A stretch of 64,000 nucleotides of DNA. Source: JAGOBP01 sp964550855. GTDB lineage: Bacteria; Chloroflexota; Anaerolineae; Fen-1058. The DNA lies in NCBI GenBank assembly GCA_964550855.1, contig CAZKBQ010000006.1, positions 1 through 64,000 on the forward strand, in the 5' to 3' direction. Each line of letters starts with the position of its first letter. Position 1 is the stretch's first letter. Of the stretch, positions 16,301-24,450 are shown in pieces. The position numbers and the translations under genes are program-made. The notes below the pieces were generated by a model, which made no database searches, had not been told where the DNA came from, and saw only the letters and a program-made list of their open reading frames with translations.

Positions 16301-17373
16301 TTGGTGAGCGGTGAACCGACATAGCAGCCGGGGTGGCCGGGGTAAGTGACCGTCGGCTCGACCTTTAACAGGTTGATGCCGGGCAGCCAGTCGCCGATGG
16401 TGCGCGTGATGGCGTAAGTGGTGCCGGCCACGGGTGCGCCCGGGAACCCCATGATGGTGGTACTGCCGTTGACGCCGGTAACTCGGAACGCCACGCCGCT
16501 CACGCTGGCGCCGCTCGCCACTTGCAGATCGGCTTCAAACACCGGCTTGGGATCGGGGCTGTAGGGCCAGAACGACAGGTACGTGCCGAAGTCGAACTGG
16601 CTGGTGGGCTTGCCGGTGGGCGTGATGCGTATCGCCACCACACTCGCCGCATAGCACTGCGTGAACGGCGTGAAGTTGACGGTGGATAACTGCGCGCTCT
16701 GCACGGTGACGGGCTTCGTCGTGACCAGCACCGGTACGCTGCCGGCCACGCCCGCCGTGTACGATCCGGGCGGCACATTGGCGACGTTGAACGATCCATC
16801 GTTCTGGATCGGCGCGCTGCCGATGACCTTGCCCTGCTGATCGTACAACTTCACGGTCGCGGTGATCGTTTGTGGTGCACTCACACTTTGCGGCGCATTC
16901 ATCGCCGTTAATGGAATCGTCCCTTGCACGCTGCCGGGCGCGGGCAAATCGATCGTGAAGTTCGCGCACGCAAAGCCGGCCAGATCGGTGCCGGTGACGG
17001 CCGCGCAGATGCGCGCCGGGCCGGGTGTCACATCGGCGGGCACGCTGATCGTCGCGGAGTAGGCGTTATTCGCCGCGACGCTGACGACTTTGGCGGTCAG
17101 GGTTGAATCGCTCAACAGCCACGCCACGCGCACGCCGGGATAAGGCGCTACGCCCTGCCCCGACACCGTGATCGAATCGCCGCTCTGGCCGTGCGAGGCA
17201 GAGAGAGCGATCGTGGGCAGCACCGCCCCCGGCGGCTGCGCGGGAAATGAGGTGGCCGCCTCGACGCTTGCGGGCGGCTCATTCAGGGTCATGGCGCGCG
17301 TAGCCGTGGACGGCAGCCAGGCGCTGCCCAGGACAAAGCTCATCAACAGCACGAGCCGAATGAGAATTTTCAT
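13366..17373 (-). CDS. Large secreted multidomain protein (CARDB, FnIII)
   Basis: 1335 residues. Start at 17373 (MKILIRLVLLMSFVLGSAW) is chosen for the signal peptide and the GGGAGG six bases upstream. After a first Ig-like region (about 45-140) come a carboxypeptidase-regulatory-like segment (GSFNVANVPPGSYTAGV), a long middle region with no recognised fold, a beta-propeller-like part of repeated VAWTE and LAWIRD strands (about 740-1080), a CARDB domain (about 1135-1235) and a fibronectin type III domain (about 1240-1325). It ends in NNVYLPLIRR, the terminal motif shared by other secreted proteins here. Likely a cell-surface structural or binding protein. It is a single-gene unit with a hairpin terminator behind it. 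Confidence 0.85.
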   Translation of the reverse strand: MKILIRLVLLMSFVLGSAWLPSTATRAMTLNEPPASVEAATSFPAQPPGAVLPTIALSASHGQSGDSITVSGQGVAPYPGVRVAWLLSDSTLTAKVVSVAANNAYSATISVPADVTPGPARICAAVTGTDLAGFACANFTIDLPAPGSVQGTIPLTAMNAPQSVSAPQTITATVKLYDQQGKVIGSAPIQNDGSFNVANVPPGSYTAGVAGSVPVLVTTKPVTVQSAQLSTVNFTPFTQCYAASVVAIRITPTGKPTSQFDFGTYLSFWPYSPDPKPVFEADLQVASGASVSGVAFRVTGVNGSTTIMGFPGAPVAGTTYAITRTIGDWLPGINLLKVEPTVTYPGHPGCYVGSPLTKRVNVIQHPMTPTALQHYNDRRIQDTQWDGSRYTFKISMPDNYNSFDIISPPPFFQNGEQLLPTMFPNPAPSFPYLGATENKHGTAFSMSGTIDLDGVVTFTAMRGRTGLFALSQRGINGEHAFLPESVEGLPALAALPAVIDQVEQRSGLLAASGATASSFPPTFNSLRDLNFSFGPETLFPFDVEVPIYDGPVASFYGVLNAKVSVNTGISGEVIMQGTIWPLAPDLEMSARARVSPRVDVSASGDFLGLIGVGVTSRTEGTIIMPAKVSSKDSRLAWLEDPCMRLQVLLYFWISITIKQWATDPISMIDYTNGACPAARLASAPDAAPAQPRLFAAPDVISGPAGRMLSVYVEDTSPNTPNRVPKVMARFWNTGSQQWGPAVALTDGTHMVQDPAGAFYGGGDNAIVAWTELPLTLAEEEALGTDLDAVLARQEIFYATWNGTQWSAPTRLTNDTVADGKAAFAGDDFGSTLAWIRDTDGSVTTRRDLRVAVQDWNTSGAISGTMTVLSSTLNSMASQVAVARSSSGGTSRRALAWITDIDGEITTGIDREIAIADWNGSKWNVAVPIIAAAMNAPEAPSIALVPDSQDVYLAFIERRKDPNGTDSGIGNNSVLWTARRTGSSWQASAVLDENGQRVRAEGPQVSISTGGEALVAFRRFGTVGTNAELGQLALTKIASNGVGSAPLYLTDEPRQHWQQAMAINSANDQAMVMSVGRAAASGNGMQAASIADTLERADAGARPQLKINALSTNDDPIEALVVEPGADPALDAKLKLSAAHAAPGANVVVTATLRNVGRATATGLTVNLYAGTPFSGSLIGTKAISDTAFNGTRAITFTVTAGTGSQPIYAQVTTSGSNVSTANDTATADLGALLPPSLVIVRPSPRHTGALEIAWQPPAIAGIEGYRVLRKQGQGGTFELVGEATGIALVDMPVQRNVTYTYVVQAYDASGVLSEYSAEVTGSLPLNNVYLPLIRR

Positions 17374-17644
17374 GGTTTTCCTCCCAAGCCGGTCACGCTC
17401 CCGACGGAGCGCCAGTTTCGCCTTTGCCAACTGTGACAGGCTCACTATACCCGTCAACCGGGGTGAGTGTCATGCATCGAAAGACACATTGGCGGGTTGA
17501 TTGTGGAACTGGCAGCCGGGGTGCCTGGCAATCCCATCGGCAGGGTGGCTGTCCGATGATCCGTTGGTGGACAGGGGTGTGGGTCGCAAGCTGCAGGGCG
17601 GTCAGGTTGCGCCATCGTCTGCAGCGACGAAGAAGCCCCCGCTG

Positions 17645-18667
17645 CTACGACGCGCTCGAAGTAGAAAACGATCCGGCCAGGGCGATTACGACCTTTCCCC
17701 GACTGTGCCCCTGCTCGACGTACCAGTGCGCCTCGGCGGCTTGTTCCATGCGGTAGCGTTTGTCGATGATGACCTTGTACTGCCCGGCCTCGATCAGGTC
17801 TTTGATGAAGATCAGGTCTTCCGGCTTTTCGCTCGAAAACGCGCAGATCACCTGCGGGCCGCCTACGATCTTCGACCACAGCATCTGCGCCAGGTGCTTC
17901 ATCTTGAAGCTGGCGAACAGATAGCGTCCGTTGGGTTTGAGCGAGCGCTTGCCACGCCGGAGCGAACTCTTGCCCAAGATGTCGAAGATCACATCGTAAG
18001 TCTCGCCATCGCGGGTGAAATCTTCCTTCGTGTAATCGATGACTTTGTCCGCGCCCAACGCTTTCACGAAGCCCAGGCGCGGTGTGCCGCACACGCCCGT
18101 CACTTCTGCGCCGAAGTATTTGCTCAGCTGCACCGCTGCCGATCCAATGCCGCCCGATGCGCCGTTGATCAGCACCTTTTGCCCGGGCTGCAAGTTGACC
18201 TTGCGCAGCAAACTCAGTGCCGTCAACGCGCCATAGGGCACAGCCGCCGCTTCCTCAAAGGTCATGTTCGCCGGCTTAAGCGCCAGCATGCTGTCTTCGG
18301 GCACGCACACATATTCGGCGTAAGCGCCCATGTTCGGGCCGCGATAACCGAAGACCTGATCGCCCGGCTTGAAGCGTGTCACGGCCTTGCCGATCGCTTC
18401 CACTTCCCCGGCGAACTCGCTGCCCAGGATAAGTTTGCGCGGCTTATTAAAGCCAAAGGCCAGGCGCGCGGGCAGCCAGAGTAAAATCGGCATGTTGAAT
18501 TTGCGTGGCGTGACGCTCTTGAAATTGCGACCCATCAAGTCTCCAAAATTCACGGGCGTGGCATGGATGCGGATCAAGACTTCGTTATCCTTCGGCTCGG
18601 GCTTCGCCACTTCGGCAAGGTGCAGCACATCTGGCGATCCGTATTCGGTATAGACGATGGCTTTCAT
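17645..18667 (-). CDS. MDR-family zinc-free alcohol dehydrogenase / quinone reductase
   Basis: 340 residues, medium-chain dehydrogenase/reductase fold. The start at 18667 (MKAIVYTEYGSPDVL) is set by GGAGG nine bases upstream. The N-terminal GroES-like domain (1-140) has no full zinc ligand set. The Rossmann domain carries the cofactor motif NGASGGIGSAAVQLSKYFGA (about 150-170). It resembles NAD(P)-dependent reductases of quinones or enones; the substrate is unknown. It is the last of three genes on the - strand after a truncated NmrA-like gene, 31 bases away. Confidence 0.9.
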   Translation of the reverse strand: MKAIVYTEYGSPDVLHLAEVAKPEPKDNEVLIRIHATPVNFGDLMGRNFKSVTPRKFNMPILLWLPARLAFGFNKPRKLILGSEFAGEVEAIGKAVTRFKPGDQVFGYRGPNMGAYAEYVCVPEDSMLALKPANMTFEEAAAVPYGALTALSLLRKVNLQPGQKVLINGASGGIGSAAVQLSKYFGAEVTGVCGTPRLGFVKALGADKVIDYTKEDFTRDGETYDVIFDILGKSSLRRGKRSLKPNGRYLFASFKMKHLAQMLWSKIVGGPQVICAFSSEKPEDLIFIKDLIEAGQYKVIIDKRYRMEQAAEAHWYVEQGHSRGKVVIALAGSFSTSSAS

Positions 18668-18698
18668 GATGATTCCTCCAGGATTGATTTGATCGTGT

Positions 18699-19136
18699 TC
18701 AATGAGCGGCAGCATAGGCCAGCGCCGACGGCGTGCGGCAGCCGACGATGGCCGGGGCTGCGTGGATCAGGGACGGCGGATACAAATCCTGCCCATCGTA
18801 GGTGATGTGCCAGCCGCAGGAAAAGATCAACCGCGCGGCGGGGTGAGCGTAATCGAGCACAGCCTGAGCGGTGCCCGATGAGTAATGCTGATTGCCCCAC
18901 GGCACCAGCACGGTGAGCACGCCATCGCAGCCGGCCACTGCCCGCCTGATCACGGCCCGATCGTTCGTCGCACCGGGGACGATAGTGATGCGGCTCTTGA
19001 ATGCGCCGAGTTTGCTCACGCTCCTTAGGCGGCAGACGCCCACCACTTCATAGCCTCGCTCGAGCGCGTGTTGCACCATATACTGGCCCAGCTTGCCGGA
19101 CGCCCCGATAACGCAGACTTTCATCGCAGACATCAT
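18699..19136 (-). CDS. Short NmrA-like NAD(P)-binding protein, probably truncated
   Basis: 145 residues. The N-terminus is a Rossmann fold with the GxxGxxG motif (KVCVIGASGKLGQYMVQHAL), followed by strands typical of atypical short-chain dehydrogenases. The family is normally 210-300 residues, so the C-terminal substrate domain is missing; the chain ends in ALAYAAAH just before the MDR gene. It could be a decayed gene or a small remaining binding domain. Its first ATG overlaps the stop codon of the upstream gene (ATGA), so translation is coupled. The second ATG (19133) has the better spacing to the GGAGG. Confidence 0.7.
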   Translation of the reverse strand: MMSAMKVCVIGASGKLGQYMVQHALERGYEVVGVCRLRSVSKLGAFKSRITIVPGATNDRAVIRRAVAGCDGVLTVLVPWGNQHYSSGTAQAVLDYAHPAARLIFSCGWHITYDGQDLYPPSLIHAAPAIVGCRTPSALAYAAAH

Positions 19137-19396
19137 TTACCTCCAGAAGATTGATGGAGTTCAATTCGATTGACTGACAACAGCGGCAGGCCCAGGCTGC
19201 GCACTCTCTTGATCAGGCCGTACAGCGCCGATTGATCGATCACCGCGCAGATCAGCCGCGTCGTGCCGTCCTCTTCCAGCCCGATTGATACTTCTTCGAA
19301 CCACCCGGCCCACCGATCGGGCAGGAGGCCCTTCAGGCGAATCTCGTAGGTCGCCGGTCCGTGCGGATTGGGAATGACTGGGCGGGTGTCGCGCAT
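19133..19396 (-). CDS. Small YEIRLKG-family protein, second copy
   Basis: 87 residues from the ATG at 19396; a start at 19432 is also open. It is homologous to the 73-residue protein at 13030-13251 over the block YEIRLKGLLPDRWAGWF to LGLPLLSVNRI. Function unknown. It is translationally coupled (4-base overlap) to the NmrA-like gene and precedes the MDR gene, while the second MalT-type regulator lies on the other side of a repeat region. Confidence 0.75.
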   Translation of the reverse strand: MRDTRPVIPNPHGPATYEIRLKGLLPDRWAGWFEEVSIGLEEDGTTRLICAVIDQSALYGLIKRVRSLGLPLLSVNRIELHQSSGGK

Positions 19397-19499
19397 GCCG
19401 TGCCTCGTTGGTCTTCGAATACAGAATACCAACGAAGATGGTGAGCCGTCATCACATCATGTGGTGATCGAGGGGGTGATTGTTAAGCCTCACCCCCGG

Positions 19500-19540
19500 C
19501 CCCCTCTCCTGAATTCAAACAGCGAATTCAGGAGAGGGGG
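19500..19540. repeat. 17-bp perfect inverted repeat
   Basis: CCCCCTCTCCTGAATTC and its exact complement separated by AAACAGC. It lies in the gene-free 19397-19742 stretch, probably as part of a dispersed repeat; it could also act as a terminator or structured RNA element. Confidence 0.8.
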
Positions 19541-19631
19541 AGTGGGTGAGTCGGGCTGCGCGGAAAACAAACGGCCCCGACGGGTTGCGCCAAGGCCGTG
19601 AAATGCGACAGGTGGAGATTGTGTTGACACG

Positions 19632-19727
19632 GTCATTCCCGCGCGCTTCTGGCGGGAATCCAGCATTCGACCAACATGGTTCGCCAATTGGCGCACTGGA
19701 TGCCCGATAAAAGCATTCGGGCATGAC
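19632..19727. repeat. MITE-like element with GTCAT ends, copy 1
   Basis: 96 bp bounded by GTCATTCCCGCG and CGGGCATGAC. The first 31 bases form their own hairpin (TCCCGC/GCGGGA), as do the last 30 (TGCCCGA/TCGGGCA). A second copy with the same ends and different middle is at 24281-24386. Confidence 0.75.
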
Positions 19728-19742
19728 GCACGCTCAGGTCCG

Positions 19743-22532
19743 TTACAACAAATCGAGCTCTTCCGCGCGGCGGATGGCTGCCCGGCGATTGTTGACGCCG
19801 AGTTTGCTGTAGATGTTCTTCGTGTGCGTGCGCAGCGTGTTCAGCGACACGCTCAGCCGATCGGCGATTTCCGGCCCGCTCAACTCCGTGCCGAGCAGCT
19901 TCAGCACGTCCAATTCGCGTTCGCTCAACGGCTCCAGCATTGCTGAATGCTGATTGCTGAATGCTGATTGGAGTGGCGGGGCTGGTGTGCAGGCTGCCTG
20001 AAGTTTTTCGAGGTAGGCGATTATCTTCCGCTGCAGAGTGCGCTTTTGCTTTTCAATCTGCAATCTAAAATCTACAATCAACAATCGTAAGGGTTCGCCT
20101 TCGTCCGCAAACAGGCGCACGTAGCCTTCCGGTTCCGCCAACGTCAGAGCACGATCGAGCGCGGCGATTGCTGACGCAAGGTCGCCCTGTGTGTGCCGGG
20201 CGAGTGCTTGCAGCAACAGGATTTCGATCACGCTGCCGGTGCGACCGCCTTCTTCCGCGGCTTGCAGCAGACGATCCAACAGGCGCAGCGCCTCACGGAT
20301 CGATCCCTCGTCTCGATCGTTCCGGTAACGAGCGATGAGCACGCGCGCCAGCGTGAGGTGATCGAATTCGCGCAGGTAGCTGAGCTCATCGTCGGGTGAG
20401 AGGGCTTGCTCACGCGCCCACGCCGTGGCTTCGCTGATCTGTTCCTGCCTGATCCACACGCGAGCCTTCATCGCCGCGATGGGCTGATCGGGCAGCGGGT
20501 TGCGCACGTACTGTCGTTCCGCTTCGTCCAGCAATTCAAGCGCACCGGACAGATTACCCTGTGCGGCTGCCACGCGCGCTTGCGCAATACCCAGGCGATG
20601 CGGCCAGCCAGTCAGTGCGCCGCGCTCGCCCAATTGCTGAGCGGTCTGTAAGTGCTGCGCCGCCGCTTCGAGATCGCCTTGTTCACACAACACTTCGCTG
20701 AGGCCGCGATACAGATCGGACACGCCGATGAAGAACGGTGTGCCGCGCTGCTGTGCCAGTTCCAACGACTGCTGATAGGCACGCACGACTTCGCGAAGAC
20801 GGCCCTGTACCAGCTGAATGTTTGCCAGAATAAAAGTAATGCCGATGGCGTTGGCGAGGTCGCCGACTTGCCACATCAGCGCCTGAAAATTCAGGAAGTG
20901 GTGCTCGGCCGCGGCTAAATCACCGTCGGCATATTCGGCCATGCCCAGCAGCGCGGTGGCTTGCGTGCGCCGGACGCGATCATCTTTGGGGACAAGCGCA
21001 AGCGTCTGATGCGCATGAACTTTTGTGTTAGCGATGTCACCCAACGCCAGCGCGCGATAGGCCCGCGCACCCGCGATCGAGGCCGGCAGCGATCGAAACT
21101 CGGCTTCGTCCACCACGATCGGCTGTGATTCATCCGCCGGTTCCAACCAGCGTTCAGCCGCGCGCAACCACGCCTCGCTGGCTTCCAATTCGCCGCCGTT
21201 CAACAGCGCCCACGCATAACCCAGGCACAATACCGGATGAGCGCAGATCAGATCATCCGGCAGCTGTCTCGCCCAGTTCAACCACGCGGCCGACTGGTAA
21301 TTGAGATCCATCTCAAGCCAGATGCGCTCGATCAGATTCGCCGCACGATCGAAATCTTCAGCGGCTAACGCATGGCGGATCGCATCAGCGGGCTGATCAT
21401 GCTGCTCGAACCAGAGGCTCGCGCACCGATGGAGCGTGGGCACCCGATCGGCCTGTGCCTCTTTCAAGTGCGCTTGCAACACCTCCGCAAAGAGATGGTG
21501 ATAGCGCCACCACTGGCGTTGATCGTCCAGCGGCACGACGAAGAGGTTGCTGCGTTCCAGCGCCGCCAATTGGGCGCGGCCATCGACGCGGTCAGTGATT
21601 GCATCGCACAGCGGACCGCACAACCGATCGAGAATGGAGGTTTGCAGCAGGAACTGGCGCACGTTGTCAGGCTGGCGCTGCAAGACCTCTTCCATCAAAT
21701 AGTCCAGCACAAAGCGATGACTGCCCGTGAAGGCCTGAATGAACCCGGCGGTGTCTGATCGGCCCTGCATCGAGAGCGCCGCCAACTGCAAGCCCGCGAT
21801 CCACCCTTCGGTGCGCGACTCCAGCGCGGCGATGTCGGCGGCCAACAAGTTGAGCTGCATGACCTCGTTGAGAAACTCAGCAGCCTCATCGGGCGTGAAG
21901 CGCAGATCGGCGGCGCGCAGTTCGGTGAGTTGACCGCGCGCGCGGAGCCGGGCCAGCGGGAGCGGGGGATCCTCTCGGCTGGCAATGACCAAGCGCAGCT
22001 GCGGCGGCAGATGCTCGACGAAGAAGATCAGCGCTTCATCAATCGCCGGGGATTCGATCACATGGTAATCGTCGAGGATGAGCACCACAGCGCCCAGTGA
22101 AGTGATGTCATTCAACAAGGCCGTCAGCAGCACATCGACCGGCGGCGGCTGCGAGGACTGTAACGCATTCAACGTTGCTTCCCCAGCCGTGGGCGCAATC
22201 GTCTGCAACGCTGCGATGAGGTACGTCAGAAAACGCGAGAGATCGCTGTCGTTTTCGTCCAGCGACAACCAACAGAATTGGAGATGGTTGATTGCTGATT
22301 GTTGATTGGAACCACTCCGATTGCTTTTCCAATCAGCATTCAGCATTCGACAATCATCAATCCACTGGCTGACCAGCGTGGTTTTGCCAAAGCCGGCTGG
22401 GGCCGAGACGAGCGTGAGTTTGCGACCTGAAGCCAGCCCCTCATTCAGTCGAGCACTCAGCCGGTGACGACGGACAAAGTTGGGTCGAGGCAGTGGAAGA
22501 TATATTTTGGTGGCTAAAACTGGCGCAGGCAT
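19743..22532 (-). CDS. MalT-type LuxR-family STAND regulator (second copy)
   Basis: 929 residues from the internal ATG at 22532 (MPAPVLATKIYLPLPRPNFV), the usual N-terminus of the family. The longer frame upstream is spurious: a TATAAT (22544-22539) lies six bases before this ATG. Walker A is SAPAGFGKTT, Walker B-like VVLILDDYHVIE. The C-terminal HTH reads LSERELDVLKLLGTELSGPE and ends KLGVNNRRAAIRRAEELDLL. Three heptamer repeat tracts (22279-22364, 20054-20087, 19939-19971) are inserted in frame. The first adds about 25 residues (KSNRSGSNQQSAINHLQ) between Walker A and the conserved WLSLDEND strand, where the paralogue at 10276 has almost nothing. The inducer is unknown. Confidence 0.9.
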   Translation of the reverse strand: MPAPVLATKIYLPLPRPNFVRRHRLSARLNEGLASGRKLTLVSAPAGFGKTTLVSQWIDDCRMLNADWKSNRSGSNQQSAINHLQFCWLSLDENDSDLSRFLTYLIAALQTIAPTAGEATLNALQSSQPPPVDVLLTALLNDITSLGAVVLILDDYHVIESPAIDEALIFFVEHLPPQLRLVIASREDPPLPLARLRARGQLTELRAADLRFTPDEAAEFLNEVMQLNLLAADIAALESRTEGWIAGLQLAALSMQGRSDTAGFIQAFTGSHRFVLDYLMEEVLQRQPDNVRQFLLQTSILDRLCGPLCDAITDRVDGRAQLAALERSNLFVVPLDDQRQWWRYHHLFAEVLQAHLKEAQADRVPTLHRCASLWFEQHDQPADAIRHALAAEDFDRAANLIERIWLEMDLNYQSAAWLNWARQLPDDLICAHPVLCLGYAWALLNGGELEASEAWLRAAERWLEPADESQPIVVDEAEFRSLPASIAGARAYRALALGDIANTKVHAHQTLALVPKDDRVRRTQATALLGMAEYADGDLAAAEHHFLNFQALMWQVGDLANAIGITFILANIQLVQGRLREVVRAYQQSLELAQQRGTPFFIGVSDLYRGLSEVLCEQGDLEAAAQHLQTAQQLGERGALTGWPHRLGIAQARVAAAQGNLSGALELLDEAERQYVRNPLPDQPIAAMKARVWIRQEQISEATAWAREQALSPDDELSYLREFDHLTLARVLIARYRNDRDEGSIREALRLLDRLLQAAEEGGRTGSVIEILLLQALARHTQGDLASAIAALDRALTLAEPEGYVRLFADEGEPLRLLIVDFRLQIEKQKRTLQRKIIAYLEKLQAACTPAPPLQSAFSNQHSAMLEPLSERELDVLKLLGTELSGPEIADRLSVSLNTLRTHTKNIYSKLGVNNRRAAIRRAEELDLL
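19939..19971. repeat. Heptamer repeat inside the second regulator
   Basis: Units ATTGCTG and AATGCTG alternate four times. They encode part of SAFSNQHSAM, just before the HTH domain. Confidence 0.85.
20054..20087. repeat. Heptamer repeat inside the second regulator
   Basis: Units CAATCTG, CAATCTA, AAATCTA, CAATCAA, CAATCG, the same family as before the ABC permease at 5959. They encode LLIVDFRLQIEKQ on the other strand. Confidence 0.88.
22279..22364. repeat. Two facing heptamer tracts in the NTPase domain
   Basis: A tract of TGATTGN units faces a tract of CAATCAG, CATTCAG, CATTCGA, CAATCAT and CAATCCA units across about 20 bases. Both are inserted in frame in the ATPase domain of the regulator. 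Confidence 0.85.
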
Positions 22533-22538
22533 GCAGTC

Positions 22539-22544
22539 ATTATA
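22539..22544 (-). promoter_or_regulatory. -10 box TATAAT, six bases before ATG
   Basis: Perfect -10 hexamer placed so that transcription would begin at or next to the start codon at 22532. No ribosome site lies between, so the mRNA is probably leaderless. Confidence 0.65.
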
Positions 22545-22596
22545 GAACACGCCTCCCAAATCCAAAATCCGGCAAAACTTGATCGACCGTGCGCCG

Positions 22597-24230
22597 CTAC
22601 GGAACCACAATGACCATGCCAGTCGTGCCCGGGTGGAACGTGCAGTGATAGGGATAGCGGCCGACCGTGGTAAAGGTAAATTGATATTTCTGACCATGGA
22701 CCAGCGTCCCACTATCCCACACGCCCGTATCGCTCGTCACCGAATGGTCGGTCAGATCGAGGTTCTCCCAGCTGACGATGCTGTTGGCGTGGAGGGTGAT
22801 GAGAGCCGGCTGATACTGATTGTCGACGATGTCGATGAACCCATAACCTTCGATCGGCGTGGGCGTGGGCATCGGCGGGGGCGTGGTGTCCAGCGTCGGT
22901 GTCGGCGTTTTAGTCCCGGTCGCCGTGGGTGTTTTGGTCGCGGTAGCGGTTGGTGTGGCGGTGCTGGTCGGTGTAGCGGTAGCGCCTGAATCATTCACGA
23001 TGAGCGGGAGATAAGCCACATGCGGAAGCGCCGGCAGGGTGGGCGTGGGGGTTGGAGTCGGCGTCTGCGTAGCGGTCGGCGTGCGAGTGGGCGTGGCGAT
23101 GCTCGTTCCCGTGGGTATATTGGTCGGCGTGGCCGGCCCCGGCGAGTTGTATTCGTAGGCGCCGATGTCACATCGTCCGGCGCGCAAGTACGAGCGTTGA
23201 TCGGTGAGCAGCACGGCGCCGTTCTCGTCAACACAGTCGACGGGATTGCCGGCATTGATCGCCGGGCTGCCCGCCAACAAGGCGTGAGTTTGAGTCCCGC
23301 CGTTGAACCCCAGCGCGTCGAGAACGGGATCGACGCCGGTCAGGTTGCCACTGGTATCGCCGGTGATGGAGCAGCCGAATACGTTTTCGATCAGGTTGTT
23401 GGCCGCGCTGGTCAGCGTTCCAGCGCAGTCAGGGTATGAGGGAGCGGACAAGTCCGCGTTATTGGCGACGATGCTGTTGCGGAGAGTCAGTGAGCCAAGG
23501 CTGTTGGCGATGCCGCCCCCGTTGCCGTTGATACCATTGGCGCCGGCGGTGTTATCGGCCACCGTGACGTTGTACAGGCTGGCCACGTCGCCGTTCGACA
23601 GGCCGCCGCCGGTGGTGTCCGCGACGTTGCCGCTCACGGTGCTGTTCACCATGACCAGTATTCCGCTCGAGAGGATTCCGGCAGCGGACTGGGCGTGGTT
23701 GCCGCTGATGGTGCTGTCGCGGATGACGGTGGTCGTCGAGACTTGCAGATACAGGCCGCCGCCGAGGTTGTTTTCGCTGATGAGTTGCCGCCCTGCAGGG
23801 TGAGCCGTGCAATCGACAAACGGCTGGCGCCAAAGATCTCGAAGAGACGCTCCAGACCGTTGGCGTCGAGGATGGTCAGGAGCGGGCCGGCGCCCTCCAG
23901 CGTTAGATCGCCAAGAATGTCCAGGTCGCCGGTCGCGGCGCTATTCTCGCCGGTGCCGGCCAGCGTAAAGGTGAACGTACCAGTCGGCAGGATGATGGTA
24001 TCCGCGCCGCTGCCGGCTGGACAGACATCCACCGCTGTGTTCGTGTTAGCGGCGATGACAGCCTCGCGCAGCGTGCAGTTGCCGTTGACGGTGTTATCGT
24101 CGGTCGTCGTCGTGACCGTGATGGTAGAGGCTAACGCGCGACGAATGGGGATCACCACCCAGAGCAGGCTGCCGAGGAAGATCAGCAGCAGGAGAGAGCC
24201 ACTGAGTTTGAGGAAGCGAGAGTTGTTCAT
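22597..24230 (-). pseudogene. CSLREA beta-helix protein with cupredoxin end, frameshifted
   Basis: Two frames together encode about 544 residues. The first (24230 to about 23780) has a signal anchor (SGSLLLLIFLGSLLWVVIP) and a CSLREA-type domain (NGNCTLREAVIAANTNTAVD). The second (about 23780 to 22597) continues the right-handed beta-helix (NNLGGGLYLQVSTTTVIRDS). One missing base around 23775-23790 joins them. After the helix comes HVAYLPLIVND, a TPT-rich linker, and a cupredoxin domain with copper ligands H (TDHSVTSD) and C, H, M (YPYHCTFHPGTTGM). A beta-helix protein ending in a blue-copper domain is unusual. The shift may be real decay or a sequencing error; reading through it restores the family pattern of the paralogue at 25941. 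Confidence 0.8.
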
Positions 24231-24280
24231 GCCGGTACCTACTTCCTAAATTCGGAGCTACTTAGCTGTGACGCTGCGTT

Positions 24281-24386
24281 GTCATTCCCGCGTGTTTCTG
24301 GCGGGAATCCAAAGGCTGTGTCAGCCGCGAATTTGGATGCCCGATAGAAGCGCGGGAGCACTGCACCGCATGTGTTCGGGCATGAC
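24281..24386. repeat. MITE-like element with GTCAT ends, copy 2
   Basis: 106 bp from GTCATTCCCGCG to CGGGCATGAC, with the same terminal hairpins as copy 1 at 19632-19727. It lies upstream of the frameshifted surface protein gene. Confidence 0.75.
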
Positions 24387-24450
24387 GGTTCCCGCCATGT
24401 TTTCCTGCTTCGTGGTGAACGCAGTGCACGATGTCTGAGTCGTAACACGA

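Noticed and set aside
17458..17644. Possible gene between the large secreted protein and the MDR gene
   Set aside because: No frame with a ribosome site or motif; only antisense or through-running frames are present.
22533..22712. Upstream 60-residue extension of the second MalT-type regulator
   Set aside because: The family N-terminus starts at 22532, a TATAAT is six bases before it, and the extension has no homology or ribosome site.
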